DNA of 64,000 nt from JAOPZW01 sp963789015 (GTDB lineage: Bacteria; Actinomycetota; Thermoleophilia; Solirubrobacterales; Solirubrobacteraceae): positions 1,364,001 to 1,428,000 of the forward strand of contig CAWBIU010000001.1 in the NCBI GenBank assembly GCA_963789015.1, given 5' to 3'. The stretch's first letter is position 1. Each line of letters starts with the position of its first letter. A program made the translations under genes and the position numbers. This document shows positions 41,486 to 50,362 of the stretch, one piece after another. Under the pieces are notes generated by a model that saw only the letters and a list, made by a program, of their open reading frames with translations, ran no database searches and was not told the origin of the DNA.

Positions 41486-42813
41486 GCACGCGCGTCGTGC
41501 TGCTCGCCGCCCTGGCGGCCGGCGCCGCCTCGCTGGTCGTCCCGACCGCGCTCGGCTACGACGCATGGGCGTGGATGGTGTGGGGCCGGGAGCTCAGCCA
41601 CGGCGAGCTGGCGACGACGGCCGGGCCGTCGTGGAAGCCGCTGCCCGCGCTCGTCGTCGCGCCCGTCGCGCTCGTCGCCGACGGCGCCGCTCCGGGCGTG
41701 TGGCTCGCGCTCGTGCGCGCCGCGGCCGTGCTCGCTCTGGTGCTCGCCTTCGCGCTCGGGCGGCGACTGGCCGGGACGGTGGCCGGCGTGGTGGCCGCCG
41801 CGATCCTCGCGCTCGGGGCCGACCTGTACCGCACGGCGCTGCTGGGCTCCTCGGAGCCGGTGCTCATCGCGCTGGTCCTCGCCGCCCTGCTCGCCCTGTT
41901 CGACCACCGGCCCCGGGTCGCGCTCGCCGCGCTGGCCGCGGCCGGGCTCGTGCGGCCCGAGGTCTGGCCGTTCATCGGCCTGCTCGGGCTGTGGCTGATC
42001 GTCCGCGAGCCGGGCTCGCGCGTGTACGCCGTCGCCGTCTCCGCGCTCGCCCCCGTCGTGTGGCTCGGGCTCGACTGGGCCGGCTCGGGCAGCCCGCTGC
42101 ACGCCGGCGAGGTCGCGCGCACGCCGACCGAGAACAGCGCGACCGGCTTCGGCGAGGCACTCGGCCGCGTGCCCGACACGCTGATCGCGCCCGCGTTCGC
42201 GGCGGTCGCCGTGGCGGTCGTGCTCGGCGTGGCCCGCCGCGACCGGCGCGTGCTGCTGCTCGCCGCCGGCGCCGCCGTGTGGATCCTCGTCGTGGCCGTG
42301 GGCGCCGAGGCCGGCTTCACGGGCGCCCGCCGCTACCTGGCGACGGCGGCGGCCGTGCTGAGCGTGCTCGCAGGCGTCGGGGTGGCGTGGGCGCTCGCCG
42401 CGGTCCCGGCGGGCCGGGCGCGCGTCGCGGCGGGCATCGCGGCGACTGCCGTCGTGGCCGCGTTCGCGTTCGTGCCCGCGCGGACCGACGCGCGGCTGCT
42501 CGGCGTGGCCCGCAGCCAGGCCGGCCAGCTCACCGAGCTGCGGCAGGCCCTCGACGCCGCGGGCGGGCGCAAGACGGTGCTCGCGCGTGGGCGTCCGGCC
42601 GTCAACCCGTGGCTGCAGACGGCGCTCGCGTGGGAGCTCGGCGTGCCGCTGCGCGGCGTCCAGCCGACCTGGGCGGCGGCGCGCTGGCGGGCGCCGGCGT
42701 TCGTCTTCCGCGCGCCGCGGCGGCTCGCGGGGCCGCGTCCGCGCCTGCCCGACGGGATCGGCGCGCGCCGCGTCGCGCGGGCGGGCCGCTGGCAGGTGCT
42801 CGCCGCCGGTTAG
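41482..42813 (+). CDS. Polytopic membrane protein, GT-C glycosyltransferase-like
   Basis: A 443-residue protein with about ten hydrophobic segments (for example LLAALAAGAASLVVPTAL, AGVVAAAILALGADL, VLIALVLAALLALF, AVVLGVARRDRRVLLLAAGAAVWILVVAVG). After TM1 a loop with YDAWAWMVWGRELSHGEL recalls the acidic first loop of GT-C polyprenol-dependent sugar transferases, and the C-terminal 110 residues form a soluble domain. The donor and acceptor are unknown. GTG 41482 overlaps the hydrolase stop (GTGA). It is convergent and overlapping by four bases with the diguanylate cyclase gene. Confidence 0.75.
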   Translation: MSTRVVLLAALAAGAASLVVPTALGYDAWAWMVWGRELSHGELATTAGPSWKPLPALVVAPVALVADGAAPGVWLALVRAAAVLALVLAFALGRRLAGTVAGVVAAAILALGADLYRTALLGSSEPVLIALVLAALLALFDHRPRVALAALAAAGLVRPEVWPFIGLLGLWLIVREPGSRVYAVAVSALAPVVWLGLDWAGSGSPLHAGEVARTPTENSATGFGEALGRVPDTLIAPAFAAVAVAVVLGVARRDRRVLLLAAGAAVWILVVAVGAEAGFTGARRYLATAAAVLSVLAGVGVAWALAAVPAGRARVAAGIAATAVVAAFAFVPARTDARLLGVARSQAGQLTELRQALDAAGGRKTVLARGRPAVNPWLQTALAWELGVPLRGVQPTWAAARWRAPAFVFRAPRRLAGPRPRLPDGIGARRVARAGRWQVLAAG

Positions 42814-43854
42814 AGCTGTGCGGGCTGCAGCGTGGGCGCGGCGCCGGCCATGACCGTGCGATTGCGGCCCTCGCGCTTGGCCGCGTACAGCGCCTCGTCG
42901 GCAGCGTCGAGCAGCGGCTGGGCGTTGCCGCCGGCGCCGGGCGCCAGATCGACGGCGGCGACTCCGCAGCTGATCGTCAGCGATAGCCCGTCGGGCAGCG
43001 GCGCGTGGCCGCGATGCCGGGCCGCCGAGGCGACCCGCAGGCGAAGGCGCTCGGCGAACGCGCGGGCCGCGGCCGGGCCGGCGCCGGGCTGGACGACGAC
43101 GAACTCCTCGCCGCCGACGCGTGAGGCGACGTCGGCGCCGCGCACCTCCGTGGCGATGAGCGCGCCGAGCCAGGCGAGCACGCGGTCACCGGCGTCGTGG
43201 CCGTGCTCGTCGTTGACGCGCTTGAAGTGGTCGATGTCGATCGCGACCGCCGCCAGCACGCCGCCGTCGCGGCGCCGCGCGCGCGAGCTCCGGGTCCAGG
43301 CGCTCGGCGAAGCCGCGGCGGTTGAGCAGGCCGGTGAGCGGGTCGATGCGCGCCTCGGCCGTGAGCTCGCTGACCAGGCGGTCGTTGCGCGCGGCGAGCG
43401 AGCGCGCCACCCCGGCCACGACGATCACGGTCACGACGACGTCGATCCAGCGGTCGAGGCTGCCGACGCCGGGCGGCATCGCGAGCAGGGCGACGCCGTG
43501 GGCCAGCGCGGTGCAGGCGCAGATGACGGCGGCGCCCGGCGTGCCGAAGAAGTAGGCCATCCACAGCACCGGCCACATGTAGAGCACGGCGCCGTCGCCA
43601 TAGCCGCTCGTGGTCGCGAGCGCGAGGGCGATCAGCGCGGTGCCGATCGGCCCGAGCAGCGCCAGCGCCGTCCGCGGCAGGCGCGGACCGAGCAGCGCGC
43701 ACACCGGGATCAGGACGAGCGCCATCGCCGCCGGGACGTCGGACACCTCCTGGCCGCCGGGGATGATCTCCTCGACGACGCCGATGACCGATGCGCCGGC
43801 GTAGATCGCCGCCGCGCTCATCGCGATGTCACGTCGCTGGTCGTCCGTCCTCAT
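42810..43854 (-). pseudogene. Membrane-bound diguanylate cyclase (GGDEF), split by one frame change
   Basis: The first frame (from ATG 43854, or GTG 43860) encodes five to six membrane segments (for example TALALLGPIGTALIALALAT, DVVVTVIVVAGVARSLAA) and the start of a GGDEF domain (RIDPLTGLLNRRGF). Near 43255-43270, in a CG-repeat stretch, coding passes to another frame with the rest of the domain: AIDIDHFKRVNDEHGHDAGD and the active-site loop GGEEF. Joined they make an almost complete 348-residue cyclase that would produce cyclic di-GMP. The GGEEF motif and upstream Asp are intact, so if the frame break is a sequencing error the enzyme should be active. No I-site RxxD was noticed. Confidence 0.75.
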
Positions 43855-43934
43855 CGGCACGGTGATCGACGCGCCGCGGGGCCGCTTGAGCGGTCGTGTT
43901 CGAAGCCGACCGGTCCGGTGGAGAAGATGCGCGC

Positions 43935-45704
43935 GTGCTCCCCAACACGAGGCCCTCTCCCGGCCGGACGGCCGTCGTCGCCGCCGCCGTGATCGCCGGC
44001 GCGCTGGCGGCGGCGCCGGCCGCCGGCGCCGTCAGCGCGTTCCCGTCGCCCGGGGTCGAGGTCGCCTCGCCGCGGACGCAGATCTCCTTCCGCGACATCG
44101 CGCCGGGCGCGCTGACCGGGCTGCGCGTCGTCGGGTCGCGCAGCGGGCCCCACGAGGGGGCGATCCACGCGCACTCGGACGGCAACGGCGCGAGCTTCGT
44201 GCCCGCGAAGCCGTTCCGCGGCGGCGAGCAGGTGACCGTGACCGGGCCGTTCGCCATCGCCGGCGCGGGCAGCGCGCCCTACGCGTTCCGCATCGCGCGC
44301 TTCGCGCCCAACGTGCCGCTGCGCACGGCGCCCGGCCGCACGCCCGCGGCGGGCACGATGCGCCTCGTCACGCGGCCCGACCTGCGCCCGCCCGGCTGGG
44401 ACCTGCACCGCGCCGTGGCCGGCACGACCGATGCCGAGATCTTCACGGGCCCGAAGCTGTTCGCCACGCGCGGCGGCCAGGAGGGCGCGCAGATCCTCAG
44501 CGCGGACGCGCGGGTGCGCTACTGGCGCGTGATGCCGCGGGGCATGAAGGCGACCGACGTCCGCGTCCAGTCCTTCCGGGGCGCCCCGGCGATGACCTAC
44601 TGGCAGGGGGCGACAGCCGGCGGCCAGGGCCGCGGCGAGGGCATCATCCTGGGCTCGCGCTACCAGGTCCTGCAGCGCGTGCGGATGGGCAACGGCTACG
44701 CCATGGACCTGCACGAGTTCCGCCTGACGCCGCGCGGCACGGCGCTCGTGATGGCCTACCAGGCGGTTCGCCGCAGCCTGCGCTCCGTGGGCGGGCCACG
44801 GAACGGCACCGTCATCGACGGTGTCATCCAGGAGGTCGACCTGGCCACCGGCCTCGTGGTCTTCGAGTGGCACAGCGTCGGCAACGTCGGCCTGCGCGAG
44901 AGCGACATCAGCCGCCGCGGCCGCGTCCCGTGGGACTACTTCCACCCCAACTCGATCTACGCCGACGGCGCCGACGGCATCATCGTCTCGGCCCGCCACA
45001 CCTCGGCCGTGTACCGGATCTCGCGCGTCACCGGGCAGATCGACTGGCGACTGGGCGGGACGGACAGCGACTTCAAGTTCGGCCCGGGCGCGTCGTTCGC
45101 GCGCCAGCACGACGTCGAGGTCCAGCCCGACGGGCTGATCCGGATCTTCGACAACTCCAACCGCCGCGGCCGGCGCCGCTCGCGCGTCGTCACGCTGAGC
45201 CTCGACCGCGCCGGCGGGCAGGCGACGCTCGTGCGCGCGCTGAGCCGCCCCGGGCGCCAGTTCGCGGGCACGCAGGGCAACGCCGAGGTGCTGCCGGGCG
45301 GGACGACGTTCGCCAACTGGGGCTCGCGCGGCGGCGTCTCGGAGATCGACGCCACCGGGCGCCTGCTCTTCGACGCCTGGCTGCCGCGGGGCTGGGACAA
45401 CTACCGCGCCTACCGCGCGGCCTGGACCGGCATCCCCACGACGCGGCCCGACGTCGCCGCGCGGGCCTCGGGATCGGGGGCGACGCGCGTCTGGGCGAGC
45501 TGGAACGGCGCGACCGAGGTGACCGCGTGGCGCGTGCTCGCGGGCGCCTCGCGCGACGCGCTGGCGCCGGTCGGCGACGCGCAGTGGCGCGACCTCGAGA
45601 CGGCGGTGACCGTCCCATCCGGGGCGCGCTGGTTCGCGGTCCAGGCGCTCGACGCGAGCGGCAACGTGCTCGCGACCTCGCACGCGGCGCCGCGCCGCTC
45701 CTGA
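43935..45704 (+). CDS. Secreted arylsulfotransferase-family protein
   Basis: About 589 residues from GTG 43935. A Sec-type signal peptide (RTAVVAAAVIAGALAAAPAAGA) ends near residue 30; an alternative GTG at 43896 would add 13 residues. The body is a beta-propeller of the ASST family: YAMDLHEFRLTPRGTALV, DYFHPNSIYAD, GIIVSARHTSAVYRISR, WRLGG, ARQHDVEVQPDGLIRIFDN. The His residues in HEF, HPN, RHTS and QHD fit the active site known for PAS-donor sulfotransferases. It would transfer sulfate between phenols outside the membrane, though many actinobacterial homologues are uncharacterised. A C-terminal beta domain (about 500-585) may bind the surface. Confidence 0.85.
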   Translation: MLPNTRPSPGRTAVVAAAVIAGALAAAPAAGAVSAFPSPGVEVASPRTQISFRDIAPGALTGLRVVGSRSGPHEGAIHAHSDGNGASFVPAKPFRGGEQVTVTGPFAIAGAGSAPYAFRIARFAPNVPLRTAPGRTPAAGTMRLVTRPDLRPPGWDLHRAVAGTTDAEIFTGPKLFATRGGQEGAQILSADARVRYWRVMPRGMKATDVRVQSFRGAPAMTYWQGATAGGQGRGEGIILGSRYQVLQRVRMGNGYAMDLHEFRLTPRGTALVMAYQAVRRSLRSVGGPRNGTVIDGVIQEVDLATGLVVFEWHSVGNVGLRESDISRRGRVPWDYFHPNSIYADGADGIIVSARHTSAVYRISRVTGQIDWRLGGTDSDFKFGPGASFARQHDVEVQPDGLIRIFDNSNRRGRRRSRVVTLSLDRAGGQATLVRALSRPGRQFAGTQGNAEVLPGGTTFANWGSRGGVSEIDATGRLLFDAWLPRGWDNYRAYRAAWTGIPTTRPDVAARASGSGATRVWASWNGATEVTAWRVLAGASRDALAPVGDAQWRDLETAVTVPSGARWFAVQALDASGNVLATSHAAPRRS

Positions 45705-45707
45705 TCC

Positions 45708-46505
45708 TCAGCCGGCGAGGCGGCGCAGCGCGCTCGCGGTCGCCGCGTCGGCGGGGAAGAACGACTCGATGCTGAGCTCCGCGGCGGTGAGGTCGAGCGC
45801 CGTCCCGAACGTGGTCACCGTGCTCACGAAGGTCAGCTCGCCGTCGTCGGTGCGCAGCCGCAGCGGCACGGCCAGCGCGTCGGCAGGGTCGGGCCCGCGG
45901 TGGTCGCCGTCGGGCGGGCCGGGAAGCGACCTGAGCTCGTCGAGCAGGGCGGCGAGCTCGGGGTCGGCGCTCAGGGCGACCTGGCGGCCCAGACGGTCGA
46001 GGAGGTGGGCGCGCCACTCGGCCAGGTTGGCGATCCGCGGCGCCAGGCCGCCGGGGTGCAGGCCGATGCGCAGCACGTTGGCGGGCGGCTCGAGCAGCTC
46101 CGGGGCGATGCCGGTGGTGAGCAGGCCGACGGCGCGGTTGGCGGCGATCAGGTTCCAGCCCTGGTCGACGAGGACGGCCGGATTGGGCTCGTGGCCGTCG
46201 AGGACGACCTGCACGGTGGCCCGGATCGGCTCCATCTCCGGGTCGTCGAGCGCCCGGCGCCGGTAGACGGGCGCGTAGCCGGCCGCGAGCAGCAGGTCGT
46301 TGCGGTCGCGCAGCGGCACGCCGAGCTCCTCGGCGAGGCGCAGGACCATCTCCGCGCTCGGCCGCGCGCGGCCCGTCTCGACGAAGCTGAGGTGCCGGGT
46401 CGAGATCCCGGCGTCGAGCGCGAGGTCCATCTGGCTGCGGCGCCGCCGGCGGCGCCACTCGCGCAGGAGCGCGCCCACCGGGGCGCGTGTCGCCGTCCCT
46501 GTCAT
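45708..46505 (-). CDS. XRE-family regulator with MmyB-like ligand domain
   Basis: A 265-residue protein. The N-terminal XRE helix-turn-helix (LLREWRRRRRRSQMDLALDAGISTRHLSFVETGRARPS) occupies residues 10-65. The rest is an MmyB-type domain (AGYAPVYRRRALDDPEM, VLVDQGWNLIAANRAV, HPGGLAPRIANLAEWRAHLLDRL), thought to bind fatty-acid-like ligands in actinobacterial regulators. ATG 46505 is used (ATG 46517 possible); a TATGGT box lies seven bases before it. It is divergent from the GNAT/nitronate monooxygenase/SDR operon, the likely target by analogy with MmyB-type regulators beside oxidoreductase genes. Confidence 0.88.
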   Translation of the reverse strand: MTGTATRAPVGALLREWRRRRRRSQMDLALDAGISTRHLSFVETGRARPSAEMVLRLAEELGVPLRDRNDLLLAAGYAPVYRRRALDDPEMEPIRATVQVVLDGHEPNPAVLVDQGWNLIAANRAVGLLTTGIAPELLEPPANVLRIGLHPGGLAPRIANLAEWRAHLLDRLGRQVALSADPELAALLDELRSLPGPPDGDHRGPDPADALAVPLRLRTDDGELTFVSTVTTFGTALDLTAAELSIESFFPADAATASALRRLAG

Positions 46506-46534
46506 CGCGTCGACCATAGACTGGACATCAGCAC

Positions 46535-46999
46535 GTGAGCGGCTCCAACGGCGACATCCGTCCCCCGGACGGCTGGGAGGTCTCGACCGATCCGGCGCGG
46601 CTGGACCTCGACCTCGTCCACGCCGTCCTGCGCGACTCCTACTGGGCGCAGGGCATCCCGCGCGACACGCTCGAGCGCGCGATCGCCAACTCGCTGAACT
46701 TCGGGCTCTACGCGCCCGACGGGGCACAGGCGGGCTTCGCGCGCGTGGTCACCGATCGCGCGACCTACGCCTACCTGGCGGACATCTTCGTGGTCGAGGG
46801 CCACCGCGGGCGGGGGCTGGGCGTGTGGCTCGTGCGCTCCGTGCTCGAGCACCCCGAGCTTCAGGGCCTGCGCCGCGTCGCGCTGGCCACGGCCGACGCG
46901 CACGGCCTGTACCGCCGCTTCGGCTTCGACGCGGCGAGCCGGCCGGAGATCCACATGGTCATCGAGCGCCCCGCCGCGGAGGTGTACGGCACCACATGA
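46535..46999 (+). CDS. GNAT-family N-acetyltransferase
   Basis: A 154-residue acetyltransferase. The acetyl-CoA loop is VVEGHRGRGLGVWLVRSVL, and the C-terminal LATADAHGLYRRFGF block is that of the GNAT subgroup near Salmonella YhhY/PA2578-like proteins. The acceptor is unknown. GTG 46535 is the start. The stop overlaps the ATG of the nitronate monooxygenase gene (ATGA). First gene of a three-gene operon divergent from the XRE regulator, with 29 bases between the two starts. Confidence 0.88.
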   Translation: MSGSNGDIRPPDGWEVSTDPARLDLDLVHAVLRDSYWAQGIPRDTLERAIANSLNFGLYAPDGAQAGFARVVTDRATYAYLADIFVVEGHRGRGLGVWLVRSVLEHPELQGLRRVALATADAHGLYRRFGFDAASRPEIHMVIERPAAEVYGTT

Positions 47000-48051
47000 T
47001 CCTCGAGCAGCTGTCCGTCCCGATCGTCCAGGCGCCGATGGCGGGCGGGCCTTCGACACCCGAGCTCGCCGCCGCGGTCAGCGATGCCGGCGCGCTCGGC
47101 TTCGTCGCCGCCGGCTACCGGACGCCGGAGGCCATGAGCGCCGAGATCGCGGCGACCCGCGCGCTCACGTCCGCGCCGTTCGGCGTCAACGTCTTCGCGG
47201 TGCGCCCGACCGACGCCGAGCCCGGCGCCCTGGAGGCCTACGCCGCGCGCGTGCGCGCGTCGACGGCGGCGACGGGCGTCGCGCCGGGCGAGCCGCGCTC
47301 GGACGACGACGGCTTCGACGACAAGATCGAGCGCCTGCTCGCCGATCCCGTCCCCGTCGTCTCGTTCGTGTTCGGCTGCCCCGAGCCCGCGCTCGCCGAG
47401 CGCCTGCACGCCGCGGGCAGCGAGGTCTGGGTCACCGTCACGCGCGTCGACGAGGCGCGCGCTGCCGCGGAGGCGGGCGCCGACGCGCTCATCGCCCAGG
47501 GGGTCGAGGCCGGCGGCCATCGCGGCGGCTTCGACGACGAGCACCCGGGCGATCTCGCGCTGCTCGCGCTGCTGCAGCTCGCGCGCGAGGCCGTCGACCT
47601 GCCGCTCGTCGCCTCGGGCGGGATCGCCACGGGGCGTGCGCTGGCCGCGGTCCTCTGCGCCGGCGCCGCGGCGGCGCAGATCGGCACGGCGCTCATGCTC
47701 GCCGAGGAGGCGGCCACGAACGAGGCCCACGCCCGGGCGCTCGCGAGCCCCACCGGTACGGCACTGACGCGCGCCTTCACCGGGCGGACGGCGCGCGGGC
47801 TCGTCAATCGCTTCCTGACCGAGCAGGGCGACGCGGCGCCGCACGCCTATCCGGCCGTCCACTACCTGACCGCGCCGATCCGCGCGCACGCGCGGCGCGC
47901 GGGCGATCCCGAGCTGCTCAACCTGTGGGCCGGCCAGGCGCACGAGCTCGCGCGGGCGCGCCCGGCCGCCGACCTCGTGCGCGAGCTGCACGACGAGGCG
48001 CGTCGTGCCGCCGAGGCGACGGTCGCGCGGATAGGCTCGCGCCCGCGGTGA
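46996..48051 (+). CDS. Nitronate monooxygenase-family FMN protein
   Basis: A 351-residue TIM-barrel flavoprotein. PIVQAPMAGGPSTPELAAAVSDAGALGFVAAGY is the N-terminal block (read as short segments), PFGVNVF follows, EAGADALIAQGVEAGGHRG is the FMN-phosphate loop with the active-site His, and VASGGIATGRALAAVLCAGAAAAQIGT the second phosphate-binding motif. It oxidises alkyl nitronates or related enol substrates. Length is typical. It is coupled to the GNAT gene before it (ATGA) and to the SDR gene after it (GTGA), so the three are translated together. Confidence 0.9.
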   Translation: MILEQLSVPIVQAPMAGGPSTPELAAAVSDAGALGFVAAGYRTPEAMSAEIAATRALTSAPFGVNVFAVRPTDAEPGALEAYAARVRASTAATGVAPGEPRSDDDGFDDKIERLLADPVPVVSFVFGCPEPALAERLHAAGSEVWVTVTRVDEARAAAEAGADALIAQGVEAGGHRGGFDDEHPGDLALLALLQLAREAVDLPLVASGGIATGRALAAVLCAGAAAAQIGTALMLAEEAATNEAHARALASPTGTALTRAFTGRTARGLVNRFLTEQGDAAPHAYPAVHYLTAPIRAHARRAGDPELLNLWAGQAHELARARPAADLVRELHDEARRAAEATVARIGSRPR

Positions 48052-48824
48052 GCGCATCGAACGGAAACGCTCCGTGGTCGCTCGACGGCCGGGTGGCGCT
48101 CGTCACCGGCGGCGGCCGCGGCCTCGGGCGCGGATGCGCCAGGGCGCTGGCCCGCGCCGGCGCGGCGGTCGTCGTCGTCGCGCGGACCGCGTCGGAGGTC
48201 GAGGAGGCGGCGGGCGAGGTCCAGCGCGCCGGCGGCCGGGCGCTCGCGCACGTCGCCGACGTGACCGACGAGGAGCAGGCGCGCGGCGCCGTCGCGGCCG
48301 CCGAGGCCTTCGGCGACCTGCGCATCTGCGTCAACTCGGCGGGCACGAACCGGCCCGGGCCGTCGCGCGACTACCCGACGGAGAACTGGGACGCGCTGTT
48401 CGCCGTGAACGTGCGCGGGACGTTCCTCGTCTGCCGCGAGGCCGGCGACTCGATGCTGCGCCGCGGCGTCGGGGGCAGCATCGTGAACATGTCCTCGCAG
48501 ATGGGCGCGGTGGGGTACCCGGGCCGCGCCGCGTACTGCGCCACGAAGCACGCCGTCGACGGGCTGACCAAGGCGCTCGCCGTCGAGTGGGCGCCGGACG
48601 GCGTGCGGGTGAACGCGGTGGCGCCGACGTTCGTCGAGACGCCGCTCACGAAGAGCATGTTCGAGGACCCGGTGTTCAAGGCCGACGTCGAGCGCCGCCT
48701 GCCGACCGGCACCCTGGCCACCGTCGCCCAGGTCGCCGACGCCGTCGTCTACCTGGCCTGCGACGCGTCGGGCAGCGTCACCGGCCACGTGCTGCGCGTC
48801 GACGGCGGTTGGACCGCCTGGTAG
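48048..48824 (+). CDS. SDR-family NAD(P)-dependent oxidoreductase
   Basis: A 258-residue classical SDR. VTGGGRGLGRGCARALA is the cofactor loop, NSAGTNRPG the NNAG-like motif, IVNMSSQMGAVG carries the catalytic Ser, and YCATKHAVDGL the Tyr and Lys. The C-terminal GSVTGHVLRVDGGWTAW is typical of the 3-oxoacyl/gluconate dehydrogenase type. Start GTG 48048 overlaps the nitronate monooxygenase stop (GTGA). The stop is directly followed by the stop of the convergent GNAT gene at 48825. Confidence 0.92.
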   Translation: MSASNGNAPWSLDGRVALVTGGGRGLGRGCARALARAGAAVVVVARTASEVEEAAGEVQRAGGRALAHVADVTDEEQARGAVAAAEAFGDLRICVNSAGTNRPGPSRDYPTENWDALFAVNVRGTFLVCREAGDSMLRRGVGGSIVNMSSQMGAVGYPGRAAYCATKHAVDGLTKALAVEWAPDGVRVNAVAPTFVETPLTKSMFEDPVFKADVERRLPTGTLATVAQVADAVVYLACDASGSVTGHVLRVDGGWTAW

Positions 48825-49496
48825 TCAGCCGCGCAGGTCGGTCAGGCGCGCGCGCTGTCGCCCGCCGGCCCCGAAGTTCTCCGGCGCCAGCCAGCGCTCG
48901 AACCCCGCCCGCACGGCGGGCCACTCGGAGTCGAGCATCGAGTACCAGGCCGTGTCGCGATTGCGTCCCTTGACGATCATGTGCTGACGGAAGGTGCCCT
49001 CGTACGTGAAGCCGAAGCGCTCGGCGGCGCGCCGCGACCGCGCGTTGGCGGCGTTGCACTTCCACTCCAGGCGGCGGTGCCCGAGGTCGTCGAAGGCGTG
49101 GCGGGCGAGCAGGTGGATCGCTTCGGTGGCGCCCGGCGTGCGCTGCAGGGTGGTCCCGAACCAGATGTGGCCGATCTCGACGACGCCGTCGCCCGGGGCC
49201 ATCCGCAGGAAGCTGCACACGCCGGCCGGCTCGCCGTCGCGGGCGATCGTGAAGAACAGCGGGTCGTCGCCGGCCGCGGCCTCCTCGAGCCAGGCGCGCA
49301 GCGCCGCCTCGTCCTCGAACGGCCCGTAGGGCAGGTACGTCCACAGGTCGGGATCGGCGCCGTCGCCGTGGCTCGCCGCGAACAGCGCCGGCGCGTGCTC
49401 GGCCGGGCGGACCGGCACGAGCGAGACGAAGCGCCCGGCGAGCGTCCCGCGCTGCGGGCGCCGCGCCGGGCGCGGAGTGGATGGTGGGCCCGCCAC
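48825..49496 (-). CDS. GNAT-family N-acetyltransferase (RimJ/RimL type)
   Basis: A 223-residue GNAT protein: FVSLVPVRPAEHAPALFAA, IGHIWFGTTLQRTPGATEAIHLL (acetyl-CoA site, with RTPGATEA in place of Q/RxxGxG/A), HRRLEWKCNAANARSRRAAERFGF and the ending EGTFRQHMIVKGRNRDTAWYS. The last block is typical of RimJ/RimL relatives that acetylate protein N-termini or small amines. GTG 49496 is the most likely start as it begins the coding region. It is in the same direction as the ABC exporter genes, separated by 11 bases from their end. Confidence 0.85.
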   Translation of the reverse strand: MAGPPSTPRPARRPQRGTLAGRFVSLVPVRPAEHAPALFAASHGDGADPDLWTYLPYGPFEDEAALRAWLEEAAAGDDPLFFTIARDGEPAGVCSFLRMAPGDGVVEIGHIWFGTTLQRTPGATEAIHLLARHAFDDLGHRRLEWKCNAANARSRRAAERFGFTYEGTFRQHMIVKGRNRDTAWYSMLDSEWPAVRAGFERWLAPENFGAGGRQRARLTDLRG

Positions 49497-49507
49497 GGCC
49501 GGCGACC

Positions 49508-50362
49508 CTACAGGCCGCCGACCTCGCTGCGGACGCCGCGCAGGCGCGGCAGGCCCGCGGCCTCGCCCGTCCCCAGCTCGCGGCGGAAGCGACGCGTGGC
49601 CACGAGCAGCGCGACCGCGCCCCAGACGGCGATCGCCCAGAGGTCGTCGCCGGACCAGCCCGCGTGCGGCGCGTTCGCGACGAAGGCGCCGTCGAAGGCG
49701 TTGACGATGTGGAACAGCGGGAAGGCGTGGGCGATCGTCACGACCCAGCCGGGGGCGCCGTCGAGCGGATACCAGATGCCCGAGATGAACGAGATCGGCA
49801 GGAAGGTGAGCTGCGCGACGGGCATCGCCTGCTCGGCGTTGCGCACCAGGCTGGCCACGGCCAGGCCGAGGGCGGACAGCGTCGCCGCGCCGAGCACGAG
49901 GCTCACGGCGGCGGCCGGGAGCTGCGACGCGTAGATGTGCACGCCGAACAGCGGCACGGCGACGACGAACATCAGCACCACCGAGGTGACGCCGACGAGC
50001 GCGGCGCCGACCAGCCACGAGCTCATGTAGATCCACATCGGCAGCGGCGTGCCGAGGATCCGCTTGAGCAGCCCGTTGTCGCGCGCCGTCGAGATGGCGA
50101 GGATGACGCTCGAGTAGCAGGCCGCGGTCAGCGCGAAGACACCGATCGACGGCGTGTAGAACTGCGCGAAGTCGACCTTGCCGCCGGCCGCGCCCATGGC
50201 CGCCACGCGCGTGTTGCCGTTCAGCCCGTTGAAGAGCACGAGCAGGACGAGCGGGAAGGCGAAGGCGAAGACGAGCACGCGCGGGTTGCGCGCGTTCAGG
50301 CGCACGCGCGCCGCCACCCAGCGGCGCAGCAGCATCAGGTCGGTCGGTGCGGAGGCGGTCAT
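49508..50362 (-). CDS. ABC-2 type exporter permease
   Basis: A 284-residue permease with six membrane helices, among them VLVFAFAFPLVLLVLFNGL near the N-terminus, VGVTSVVLMFVVAVPLFG and the conserved LTFLPISFISGIWYPLDGAP before the last helix, the ABC-2 signature region. It pairs with the ATPase encoded just upstream, whose stop overlaps this start (ATGA). Such two-gene transporters export antibiotics or lipids. They are divergent from a histidine kinase/response regulator pair that probably controls them. Confidence 0.9.
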   Translation of the reverse strand: MTASAPTDLMLLRRWVAARVRLNARNPRVLVFAFAFPLVLLVLFNGLNGNTRVAAMGAAGGKVDFAQFYTPSIGVFALTAACYSSVILAISTARDNGLLKRILGTPLPMWIYMSSWLVGAALVGVTSVVLMFVVAVPLFGVHIYASQLPAAAVSLVLGAATLSALGLAVASLVRNAEQAMPVAQLTFLPISFISGIWYPLDGAPGWVVTIAHAFPLFHIVNAFDGAFVANAPHAGWSGDDLWAIAVWGAVALLVATRRFRRELGTGEAAGLPRLRGVRSEVGGL

